NCBI GenBank assembly: GCA_019240015.1
Contig: JAFAZB010000248.1
Location: 1-16,061 of the forward strand
DNA from: Solirubrobacterales bacterium
GTDB taxonomy: Bacteria; Actinomycetota; Thermoleophilia; Solirubrobacterales; Solirubrobacteraceae
Direction of reading: 5' to 3'
DNA length: 16,061 nucleotides
Positions 1 to 8,600 of this stretch are shown here, piece by piece (position 1 is the stretch's first letter; every line of letters begins with the position of its first letter). The notes beneath the pieces are model-generated. The model worked only from the letters and a program-made list of their open reading frames with translations, ran no database searches and was not told the origin of the DNA. A program made the translations under genes and the position numbers.

Positions 1-270
1 GAACGCGCCTTCGGTGGCCCGCGCCGCCTCGTCCGCGCCGCGCTCCCGGAGCGCCAGCCGGATCCTGTCGCGCAGCTCGGCGGCGGCCTTGTCGGTGAAC
101 GTGATCGTCAGCATCGCGGCGACCTCAAGCCGATCCTCGAGCACCGAGCGCACGAACCGCTCGACCAGCACCGAGGTCTTGCCGCTGCCGGCGCCGGCGT
201 CGAGCAGCAGGTCTCCCTCGCGGCGCTCGATCGCCAGGAGCTGCTCGGCGGTGAATGCGTTCTCAGCCAA
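1..270 (-). CDS. addA: AddA/UvrD-type ATP-dependent DNA helicase, N-terminal part only
   Basis: This is the first 90 codons of a superfamily 1A helicase that continues past the left edge. The product begins LAENAFTAEQLLAIERREG and then shows a clean Walker A loop, DAGAGSGKTSVLVERF (about residues 24-39). Motif Ia follows, TITFTDKAAAELRDRIR (about residues 56-72). Both are typical of UvrD/Rep/AddA helicases. I chose the TTG at 270-268, which overlaps the stop of the upstream gene by 8 nt and sits a few bases after GGGGATC. An in-frame ATG at 300-298 would add ten residues and overlap the upstream gene by 38 nt. Overlap with an AddB-type gene argues for AddA, the motor and nuclease subunit of a double-strand-break resection complex, rather than a free-standing UvrD/PcrA. 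The C-terminal nuclease domain that would settle this is outside the window. Confidence 0.85.
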   Translation of the reverse strand, partial: MAENAFTAEQLLAIERREGDLLLDAGAGSGKTSVLVERFVRSVLEDRLEVAAMLTITFTDKAAAELRDRIRLALRERGADEAARATEGAF

Positions 271-3199
271 CCCGGCAGATCCCCGGATACGCGCACCCAT
301 CGCGCGAGCAGGTCTCGGGGCAGGGGGTCAGCTCGCCCGAGCGCAGCCTGCTCGCGAGCGCCACGGCCCGCTCCTGCGCCTGCTCCAGCTCGGCCTCGAG
401 CTGCTCCGCGTCGCGGGCGTCGGTCGCGAACACGCTGGCGCCGACCGGGGCGCCGTCGGCGTACAAACCGCGGGCGCGCAGATCCTCGCCCGCCAGCGGC
501 TGGTAGAGCCCCGCCACCGGCTCGAGCCCAAGCAGCCGCCGCACCGCCAGCATGTACAGCGCCACCTGCAGCTGGCGGTCTGAGCTCCAGCGCCCGCCCT
601 GGTGCTCGGGACGGGCGCGGCCGCTCTTGTAGTCGCGTACGATCGCGCGCCCTTCGGGGTCGGCGTCGACGCGATCGATCATCCCCCGCACCCGGACCCG
701 TTCGGGCTCCCGCCCCAGCTCGAGCGCCGGCAGCGAGTCCTCCTCGAAGCCGAACCGCAGCTCGAGCCCGACCGGTTGGCACTGGCAGCCGTTGGCCGCC
801 TCGTGCTCGAGGTAGCGCCGCAGGTCGGCCTCGATCGCGCGCAGCGCGGCCGCGCGGACCGCCGCCGGGCGGCCAGGAGCGACCGCGTCGGCGGCGGGGC
901 TGAGCTCCTCGCCCGCGAGCCCGGTCAGCAGCTGGTCCAGCAATCGGTGGGCCTCGGGCAGCGACTCCGGGCTCACGGGGCCGCCGAGCTTCGAGAGCAG
1001 CTGCTCGAGCCAGTCGTGCATCACGTTGCCCCTGGCGATCGGGTCGGGGTCTGGGTCGAACCGATCCGGCTGCAGCTCACGCTCGACCAGCCACTTGACC
1101 GGACAATCGGCGTAGGACTCGAGCGCCCCGGCGGAGACGATCTCCCGATGCCGAACGTGCGCCAGCGCGGCGGCCCCGAGCCGCTCCGCCGGGAGGACCG
1201 CAGGCTCCCCCGGGGCAGCCTCTGGGACGGCCGCCTCGCGGCCCGCCCGCGCCGCTCTGGCCCGCGCCCGCTCGCGCTCGGTGGGGGCCTCCGGCTCGCT
1301 CCACACGACGTCGGGCAACAGCCGGCGCCGGCGTCGCGCCGGCCACTGCTCGTCGAGCAGCTGGGCGACGTCCGCGATGAACGGCGAGGGCAGCAGCAGG
1401 TTGCCCTCCTCGTCGGAGCTGCGGTAGCTCAACACGAGCTGCTCGGTGGCCCGTGACGCGCACGCGTAGAACAGGTAGCGCTCGCGTGCCAGCGAGTCCT
1501 CGCGCGGGCGCAGCCGCAAGCCCGAGCAGGCGGCCAGCTCGCGGCGCCGCTCGTCCGGGAGAAACGGCTCCGGGCGCCCGGGGAGCGGCATCTCCCCTTC
1601 CTGAAGGCCGCACACGAACACCGCCCGGAAGCGCCTCGCGCGGATCGCCAGCGGCTCGGCCAGCAGCACCGCCCCGGGGCGCTGCGGGGCGCCGGCCGGC
1701 ACGGGCAACGCCGCGAGCCACTCGACGAGCTCCTCGCCGCGGGGCGGATCGCCCAGCTCCGCCAGCTCCGAGAGCCCCCGTAGCAGCGTGGCGAGCGCCC
1801 GCGCGTCGAGCTGCTCGTCCGCCGCGAGCGTCGGCGTCGCCCCCCGATGTGGCGCCGCCAGCAGTCGACGCGCGTGACGCGCGAGCTCCGCGCCGGGATC
1901 CGCTGCGCCGCGCAGCGAGTCGAGCTCCGCGAGCTCCCAGCCGAGCAGTTCCCGCGCATCCGCCGCGCTGTCCAGTCCTCGTGTGCGCAGCCGCACCTCC
2001 AGCGCGTCGGCGAGCTCGGGTCGCTCGAGCATCCCGGGCGTGCGCAGGTACGCCAGCAGGTCCTCGGCGCGCGCGCGCTCGGGGTCGAGCAGCGCGCAAC
2101 GCGCCAGCCCCAGCACTCCCCGGCCGAGCGCGGTGCGTGCCAGCGGCAGCTCGTAGTCGCTCGCGAGCGGGATCCCGTACCGCCCGAAGACGCGCTCGAC
2201 GACGGGGGCGCGGCGCGCCAGCGACCGGTACACGATCACGATCTCCTCGCCCGGCACGCCGGCCGCCAGCAGCTCGAGCACCTCCGCCCCGACCAGCTCG
2301 GCCTCGGCCCGCTCGCCGCCCGCTTCGAGCAGCCGCACCGCGTGCCCCGCGGCGACCCGCGCCGCCCCCGGCTCGAACAGGCCCCGCTCGAGATGGTGCA
2401 GCGGCGCCCGGGAACCCGTCGCATAGTGCTCGTCGAGCGCCGGCAGCTCCAGCACGCGCCCGGCGATCGCGCGCAGCTCCTGCACCCCCTCGGCCCGCGC
2501 GGCGAGCGCCTCGCGCCCGGGCTCGTAGGTGATCGAGACTGTCACTTCGGCGCCGACGATCCGCGACAGGGTCTCGACCGCGTCGCGCTCGAGCGCGGTC
2601 AGCTCGTCGAACCCGTAGAAGAACACCGGCGCGGTGCCCCACCCCCCCGGCGCGGCGCGCAGCGCGTCGAGCGCCCGCCACGCGAACAGCTCGGAGTCGA
2701 GTCGTCCGAGGCGTTCCAGCTCGCGCCCGTACGCGAGGTACACCGCGGCGAGCTCCTCCGCATACGGCGCGCGCCGCGGATCGAGCTCCGCCCAACTCCG
2801 CAGCGCCGCCGCGAACCGCGGCGGGGCGATCAGCGACCGCTCGAGCTCGGCGATCAGCTCTCCGGCGGCGGCCACGAACCCTGGTCCCGCGGCCGACGGG
2901 GCCAGCGAGCGCAGCCGCGCGGAGCCGACCGCGCGCCGCAGCACCCGCTCGCGCTGGAGTGCCGACAGGCGCCTGCCCGCGAAACCTGCCCGGCGCGCGA
3001 TCTCGCCCGCCAGCGCCGCGAACGTCAGCACGGAGCCGAACACGACGCCGTCCCCCGCCAGCTCCAGGGCGTAGTGCCGGGCGTCCGCCGCGGTCGGCAC
3101 GACCAGCACCGCGCCGCGGCGGGCGGCGTCCCCATAGGCACCCAGCACCTCCCCGGCCTTGGCGGAGTTGGCGGGCCCGAGTACGAGCGTGAGCGGCAT
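263..3199 (-). CDS. addB: AddB-type PD-(D/E)XK nuclease subunit of a helicase-nuclease complex
   Basis: The product has 978 residues, somewhat shorter than Bacillus AddB. The N terminus is a UvrD-like fold with a degraded P-loop: GPANSAKA at residues 8-15 keeps the lysine but has Ala in place of the second Gly and of the Ser/Thr. ATP hydrolysis is therefore probably lost. The C-terminal part carries the nuclease: GNVMHDWLE near residue 724, GMIDRVD (839-845) and DYKSG (856-860, with D856 and K858), the standard RecB-like nuclease motifs. A cysteine in ADCPVKW (about 699) and a C-terminal cluster at about 960, 964, 969 and 975 match the iron-sulfur staple of AddB/AdnA-type nucleases. Together with the overlapping helicase it should resect DNA ends for recombination. 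The ATG at 3199 was chosen because the longer ORF runs back through the palindrome array into topB. An AdnA-type subunit is the main alternative. Confidence 0.88.
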   Translation of the reverse strand: MPLTLVLGPANSAKAGEVLGAYGDAARRGAVLVVPTAADARHYALELAGDGVVFGSVLTFAALAGEIARRAGFAGRRLSALQRERVLRRAVGSARLRSLAPSAAGPGFVAAAGELIAELERSLIAPPRFAAALRSWAELDPRRAPYAEELAAVYLAYGRELERLGRLDSELFAWRALDALRAAPGGWGTAPVFFYGFDELTALERDAVETLSRIVGAEVTVSITYEPGREALAARAEGVQELRAIAGRVLELPALDEHYATGSRAPLHHLERGLFEPGAARVAAGHAVRLLEAGGERAEAELVGAEVLELLAAGVPGEEIVIVYRSLARRAPVVERVFGRYGIPLASDYELPLARTALGRGVLGLARCALLDPERARAEDLLAYLRTPGMLERPELADALEVRLRTRGLDSAADARELLGWELAELDSLRGAADPGAELARHARRLLAAPHRGATPTLAADEQLDARALATLLRGLSELAELGDPPRGEELVEWLAALPVPAGAPQRPGAVLLAEPLAIRARRFRAVFVCGLQEGEMPLPGRPEPFLPDERRRELAACSGLRLRPREDSLARERYLFYACASRATEQLVLSYRSSDEEGNLLLPSPFIADVAQLLDEQWPARRRRRLLPDVVWSEPEAPTERERARARAARAGREAAVPEAAPGEPAVLPAERLGAAALAHVRHREIVSAGALESYADCPVKWLVERELQPDRFDPDPDPIARGNVMHDWLEQLLSKLGGPVSPESLPEAHRLLDQLLTGLAGEELSPAADAVAPGRPAAVRAAALRAIEADLRRYLEHEAANGCQCQPVGLELRFGFEEDSLPALELGREPERVRVRGMIDRVDADPEGRAIVRDYKSGRARPEHQGGRWSSDRQLQVALYMLAVRRLLGLEPVAGLYQPLAGEDLRARGLYADGAPVGASVFATDARDAEQLEAELEQAQERAVALASRLRSGELTPCPETCSRDGCAYPGICRVG

Positions 3200-3254
3200 C
3201 GGCCTATGGTGGCGCGCCGCTCCGACGCCAAGCAGCACCCGATCCGGTATGTGG

Positions 3255-3326
3255 GGGGTCGGTGCATGCACCGACCCCGGGGGGCGCGCATGCGCGCCCC
3301 CCCGCCGGGGCGCATGCGCCCCGGCG
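3255..3326. repeat. Three abutting 24-bp perfect palindromes, each centred on GCATGC
   Basis: Positions 3255-3278, 3279-3302 and 3303-3326 are each perfect 24-bp palindromes with no spacer between them, so their centres lie exactly 24 bp apart. All three share the core GCATGC. The arms differ: GGGGTCGGT, GGGGGGCGC and CGCCGGGGC. In RNA each could fold into a 10-bp stem with a CAUG loop. The array begins 9 bp after the topB stop codon and ends 55 bp before the addB start, filling more than half of that gap. It has no T-tract, so it is not a classic intrinsic terminator, but it could stop or stabilise topB mRNA ends. A protein-binding array is the alternative. Confidence 0.95.
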
Positions 3327-3335
3327 CTCAGCTCC

Positions 3336-5534
3336 TCAGGCCGCCGCCGCGGGAGCCTGCTCGGCCTCGGGGGCTCGCGCGCCCTCCTTCGCCCAGGGCT
3401 CGTCGAACTCAACCCGCCACTTGCCCTCCTCGGACTGCTGCAGCGCGAGCTTGGCCCGGAAGCTCTTGCCGGAGCGGCCCTTGAAGCCGGTCACCTGCTT
3501 CCCGGTGCGCCCGGTCTTGATCAGCTCCCGGGCGATCGAAACCGGCAGCTGCTTGCCGGCCTTGGCCTTCCAGATCACGAAACCGCAGCCCGGGTCATCG
3601 CGCGACCAGCACGAGTAGCCCTTGCGGTTCTCGACGATGTCGCGGCCGCAGACCGGGCAGGGGCCCAGGTTGGCGCGCGGGATCCGCACGTCCTTGAGCT
3701 TCGTGTCGAGCTCGCCCACGGTGGCCTCGGTGAACTTGACGATGTCGCCCATGAACGCCTCGCGGGAGTCCTCGCCGGTCTCGATCTTCGCCAGCCGGTG
3801 CTCCCACTCGCCGGTCATCCCCGGGGAGGTGAGGGCGTGCTCGCCGAGCAGCCTGATCACGTTCAGCCCCTTCTCGGTCACGATCAACGCCCGACCGTCG
3901 CGCTCGATGTAGCCGACCTGGAGCAGGCGCTCGATGATCGCCGCCCTGGTCGCCGGGGTGCCGATCCCCGAGTCCTTCATCGCCTCGCGGAGCTCCTCCT
4001 CCTCGACCAGCTTGCCCGCGGTCTCCATCGCCGCCAGCAGCGAGCCCTCGGTGTAGCGACGCGGGGGCTTGGTCTCCTTGCGCTCTGAGCCGACCTCCTG
4101 CACCTGCACCGCCTCGCCGTGGACGAGCTTGGGCAGCTGCTGCTCGCGTCCCTCGTCGTCATCGGCGCGCTCTGAGTCGGGGAGCTCCCCGTAGACCCCG
4201 CGCCAACCGGGGACCAGCATCAGCTTGCCGCGGGTGCGGAATACGTGCTCGCCGACGGTGCTCTCCACGCGGGTGTTCTCGAACACAGCGTCCGGATGGA
4301 ACACCGCCAAAAAGCGCCTCACGACCATGTCGTAGACGCGCTTGTCATCGTCGTTCATCTTCTCCACCGGGTAGCGCTCGGCGCGCGTGGGGATGATCGC
4401 GTGGTGGTCTGAGACCTTGGCGTCGTCGACGACGCGCGCGAGCGGCAGCACGTCGAGCCCCAGCACGTACTCCGAGCCCCGCCGGTACTCGCCCTGGCCG
4501 CCGAGCAGGCGGGCGATCGGCTTGATCTCGCCGATCATGTCCCGGGTCAGGTAACGCGAGCTGGTGCGGGGGTAGGTGAGCGCCTTGTGCTCCTCGTAGA
4601 GCCGCTGCGCGGCGGCCAGCGTACGCCGGGCGGAGAAGCCGTAGCGGCTGTTGGCGTCGCGCTGGAGCGAGGTCAGGTCGTACAGCAGCGGCGGGCGCTC
4701 CTTGCGCTCCGAGGTCTCGAGCTTGGTGATTTCGCCGCGCTCGCGCTCGCAGGCCTCGACTACCCGCTGCGCCTCCTCGGCGCTCTTGATCCGGGGGTTG
4801 GCGCCCGCGTGGTAGCGCCCGTCGTAGACCCGGGGAGCGTCCGCGACCGTGTCGAAGGTCGCGTCGACGACCCAGTACGGCTCGGGTGTGAAGGCCTTGA
4901 TCTCCTCCTCGCGCCGGGCCAGGATCGCGAGCGTCGGGGTCTGCACCCGCCCCAGCGAGACCGCCCCGTCGAACGACGAGCGCAGCCGGATCGTCGCCGC
5001 CCGGGTGGCGTTCATCCCGACGATCCAGTCGGCCTCCGATCGCGACCGGGCCGCCGCTTCGAGCGTCGCGAGCTCCGTGCCGGGGCGCAGGCCGCCGAAG
5101 GCCTCCTCGATCGCCCCGCGAGTCATCGAGTTCAGCCACAGCCGCTGCACCGGCTTGCGCGAGCCCGACTTCTCGTACATGTAGGCAAAGATCAGCTCGC
5201 CCTCGCGGCCCGCGTCGCAGGCGTTGACGACCGCCTCCACGTCGTCGCGCGCGAGCTGGCGCTTGACCACGTTCATCTGCTTGCGCGAGCGCTCGTCGCG
5301 CACGACCAGCTTGAAGCGCTCGGGGACGATCGGCAGATCGGCCATCCGCCATTTCTTGAAGCGGTCGTCGTACTCGTCTGGGTCGGCGAGCGCCACCAAG
5401 TGGCCCACCGCCCAGCTAACCACGTGCTGCGGTCCCTCCAGATAGCCCTCGTGCTTCTCGAACGGGCCCGGCAGGACTTTGACGAGATCGCGCCCGACGG
5501 ACGGCTTCTCGGCTATCACCAGCGTCTTGGACAT
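3336..5534 (-). CDS. topB: Type IA DNA topoisomerase, TopB (topoisomerase III) class
   Basis: The 732-residue length matches Gram-positive TopB. The N-terminal Toprim domain starts with LVIAEKPSVGRDL (E9) and has NACDAGREGELIF (104-116), the acidic metal-binding motif in its TopB form. SLGRVQTPTLAIL (193-205) and LTYPRTSSRYL (319-329) follow, with Tyr321 as the expected DNA-linking nucleophile. The family's usual D after YPRT is Ser here. The C-terminal part has a zinc-ribbon-like set of cysteines (C626, C629, C642, C650) and then a TopB C-terminal repeat ending near WRVEFDEPW. The enzyme relaxes or decatenates DNA through single-strand passage. The ATG at 5534 was chosen because homologues begin at MSKTLVIAEKPS; a longer reading frame upstream is out-of-gene shadow. 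It lies upstream of addB on the same strand, separated by the palindrome array. Confidence 0.95.
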   Translation of the reverse strand: MSKTLVIAEKPSVGRDLVKVLPGPFEKHEGYLEGPQHVVSWAVGHLVALADPDEYDDRFKKWRMADLPIVPERFKLVVRDERSRKQMNVVKRQLARDDVEAVVNACDAGREGELIFAYMYEKSGSRKPVQRLWLNSMTRGAIEEAFGGLRPGTELATLEAAARSRSEADWIVGMNATRAATIRLRSSFDGAVSLGRVQTPTLAILARREEEIKAFTPEPYWVVDATFDTVADAPRVYDGRYHAGANPRIKSAEEAQRVVEACERERGEITKLETSERKERPPLLYDLTSLQRDANSRYGFSARRTLAAAQRLYEEHKALTYPRTSSRYLTRDMIGEIKPIARLLGGQGEYRRGSEYVLGLDVLPLARVVDDAKVSDHHAIIPTRAERYPVEKMNDDDKRVYDMVVRRFLAVFHPDAVFENTRVESTVGEHVFRTRGKLMLVPGWRGVYGELPDSERADDDEGREQQLPKLVHGEAVQVQEVGSERKETKPPRRYTEGSLLAAMETAGKLVEEEELREAMKDSGIGTPATRAAIIERLLQVGYIERDGRALIVTEKGLNVIRLLGEHALTSPGMTGEWEHRLAKIETGEDSREAFMGDIVKFTEATVGELDTKLKDVRIPRANLGPCPVCGRDIVENRKGYSCWSRDDPGCGFVIWKAKAGKQLPVSIARELIKTGRTGKQVTGFKGRSGKSFRAKLALQQSEEGKWRVEFDEPWAKEGARAPEAEQAPAAAA

Positions 5535-5544
5535 GGGTCCGGGG

Positions 5545-5550
5545 AGGGTA
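5545..5550 (-). promoter_or_regulatory. Possible -10 box of topB
   Basis: On the minus strand TACCCT lies 10 nt before the topB ATG and fits the TANNNT pattern of actinobacterial -10 boxes. No good -35 box and no Shine-Dalgarno sequence are visible, so a very short leader would be implied. The evidence is weak. Confidence 0.25.
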
Positions 5551-5602
5551 GCGTCCGCGCCAGCCGCCGCTGCAACAAGCACGTTCCGCGCAGGTTCTCC
5601 GC

Positions 5603-8600
5603 TCAGCCAGGCCCCTGATCGCGCAACTTCGCCGCCCTGAAGGCAACCGACCGCAGGCCCAGGCCCTCGGCGATCGCCGCGGCCGCGGTGAGGAGCTCCG
5701 CGGCCCGCTCGCCGGGACCAAGCGCGCCGGCCCAGTCGAGCTGGGTGTGGGCCACGTAGACGGGCGCCCGCAGCCGCTGGTGCGCCGCGAGCGCTCGCTC
5801 GAAGTGCCGCTCGGCCTGCTCGATCTCGCCCAGCGTGGCGGCCAGCCGTCCCAGGTAGCGGGCCACCGAGCCCAGGCACAAGGCCCCCAGCCCGACCACC
5901 ACGTTGCGCTGCTCGTAGCCGCGCAGCAGCCGATAGAGGGTGGCGGCCCGGGCGGCGTCGCGCAGCTCGCTGGCGCCCTCCGCGAGCAGCGCGATCGTGG
6001 GCAGCCAGTCGCCGTCTGCGGGTATGTCGCGGAACTCGCTCGCGGCGAGGCGATCGAGCTGCAGGCGCGCTTCGTCGGTGCGCTCCTGCTCCCACAGCAG
6101 CGTCAGCAGCGCGGCGCCCCAGGCGGGGCGGTGTGGGCTCTCCTGCACGGCTTCGCGCACGCGCTGCTCGAGCTCTCCCATCCGCCGCTGCTCGCGGCGA
6201 ATCGCCAGCAGCTCGAGCGCGTAGTACTGCGGCGCGGTCACGCCCTCGCCGTGCACGCCGGTGCCGAGCGCCCTCAGCGCCAGGTCATCGGCTCGCTCGA
6301 GCTGGCCCGAGAGCAGCGCGCGCATCGCCTCCCACACGCCGGCGTGCCATAGATAGAGCGGCTGGCGCAGCCGCTGTGCGCCGGCGCTGAAGGCCTCCAT
6401 CTGGGCCTCCACCGCTTCCATGTCGCCCTGCTCGAGCAGATCGACCATCAGCCACGCGTGACCTTGTAGCTCAAGCTCGACGTTGCCCGCCTCGCGGGCC
6501 TGCCGCAGCAGCTCCGTGGAATCGGCCAGCCGCCGCTGTAACTCATCCGGGGCCCAGAACGCCCGCCGGCGCGCGGCCGCGGCCAGCGCCCGCGCCTGGG
6601 GGTCGTCCAGCTCCTGCGCGAGTACGGTCGCCTCCTCGCTCAGCGCCTTCATCCGCTCGCGCTCGGGCGAGAAGTAGATCGCGCCGCACAGCCGCGCCAG
6701 CAGCGCCACGCGGACCACGCTGCGCTCGCCGCCCATCATCTCGAGCGCCTGCTCGAGGCGCCCGATCAGCTCCTCGTCCACTACCCCCGGCGGTTGGACG
6801 TAACGACGCGAGGCCCCGATCGCCGCCCGCGCCAGGCTTGCGCTATCGCCCAGTCGCGCGGCCAGGCCGGCGGCCTCCCGAAAGGTCTGCTGGGCGAGCG
6901 GCCGCTCGCCGCTGCGCACCTGCGCCTCCCCCAGCGCCAGCAGCAGCTCCAGGCGGCGGGTGAGGGCGTCGGGCTCGAAGCGCTCGAGCACCTCGAGCGC
7001 CCGGGCATAGTGCTCGGCGGCCTCCTCGTGCGCCAGCATCGCGATCGCCTGCTCGCCCGCGCGCATCGCATAGCGGATCGCTCGCTCGGCGTCCTGGGGC
7101 CCGGCCGCGCGGGTGTAGTGGTGAGCCAGCGCCGATAGGTGGCGGTCGGGGTCGCTGGCCTCGAGCGCCGCTCCCACGCGCCTGTGGATGCGCGCCCGGC
7201 GCGGCCTCGACATGCCCTCGTACAGGGTCTCCCGGATCAGCGCATGGGAGAAGCTGTAGCTTCCCGGCGAGGCGCCCGCCTCGACCACCAGGCCGTCGTC
7301 GAGCGCCTCCTCGAGCGCGACGAAGTACTCCTCCTCGGGGGCCGAGAGGACCTCTTCGAGCAGCGTCGACTCGAAGTCCCGCCCGATCACCGCGGCGACC
7401 CGCAGCCACTCGATCACGCTCTCGTCCAGCCGGGTCAGGCGCCGGGCGATCACCTCCTTGACGCCTTCCGGGAGCCCCGCGCCCTGGAGCTCGCCGGCGC
7501 CCGCGCGACCCGCCCGGACGCCTGCCTCGGCGAGGTGGCGGACGATCTCTTCGATAAACAACGGGTTGCCGCCCGTCTCCTCGTGCAGCGCGTCCGAGAA
7601 CGAGGCGCTCGGCACCTCCCCGGTCCGCAGGTGCACCAGCTCGGCGGTCTCGTCGCGCTCCAGTCCGGTCACGTTGATCTGGGTCACCAAGCGCTCGTGG
7701 CGGAGCTCCATCAGCGCCGCCGCGAAGCCGGCGCCCATCTCGGTCGCGCGGTACGCGCCGAGGATCAACAGCCGCCCCGCACCGCGGGCCCGCGCCAGGT
7801 GGCGCAGCAGCAGCAACGTGGGCCGGTCGGCCCAATGCAGGTCGTCCAGCACCAGCAGCACCGGCGCCGAGGAGGCGCACTCCGCGAGCAGCCCGACGAC
7901 CGCTTCGAACAGCCGGTAGCGCTCCATCTCGGGCTCGCCGGGGGTCGGAGGAGGCAGGTCCGGCACGCGGCGGCGGAGCTCCGGGATCAGCCGGGAGAGC
8001 TCCGATCCGTACTCGCGCGCGCTCGCCTGGAGCTGCCCGGCCGGGACGTTGACGATGTAGTGGCGCAGCGCCTCCAGGAACGGCTGGTAGGCCACCAGCG
8101 CCTGCTCGGGCGAGCGGCCCGCCAGCACCAGCGCGCCCGCGTCGTGCACGCGCCGCGCCACCTCGACCAGCAGCCTGGTCTTGCCGATCCCCGGGTCTCC
8201 CGCGAGCAGCACCACCCTGGCGACGCTGGGGCTGGCGCCGAGCGGGCCCACGATCTCCACAGGCCCGCCGAGGCCTACCGGCTCGCCGGGATCCGCGCCG
8301 GCGGCGATCGTCCACAGCCGCGCCAGACCCTCGAGCTCATCGATCCGCCCCACCAGCGGCGTACGCCCCGACACGCGAAGCTCGGCCGGGAGCTCGATCG
8401 CGAGCGGGCCCCCGGCCCGGCCGCCCGCCTCGGGTTCGGGCCGCCGGCTCGGCGTCAGCAACAGCTCGTGGACCGCGATCGTCTCGGGCGACGGCGCGGT
8501 CCCCAGCTCCTCGCGCAGCAGCGTCCGCAGGCGCTCGTAGACCCTCAGTCCCTCGGCGACGTTTCCCCGGGCGGCGAGCGCCTGCATCAACAGCGCGTAG

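Noticed and set aside
3255..3326. CRISPR-like array
   Set aside because: The units abut with no spacers and differ in their arms. There are no cas genes nearby.
3200..3412. In-frame N-terminal extension of the addB reading frame up to 3412
   Set aside because: It runs through the palindrome array (giving an AHA-rich repeat with an eight-residue period) and into the end of topB. The conserved domain starts at the ATG at 3199.
1847..3484. Plus-strand frame of 545 codons opposite addB
   Set aside because: It is a low-complexity Arg/Gln/Pro-rich product without domains, and it passes through the palindrome array. The minus-strand nuclease gene explains the region.
5535..6095. Long N-terminal extension of the topB frame
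   Set aside because: The extra residues are Arg/Ala-rich and antisense-type shadow inside the regulator gene. The type IA domain begins exactly at MSKTLVIAEKPS.
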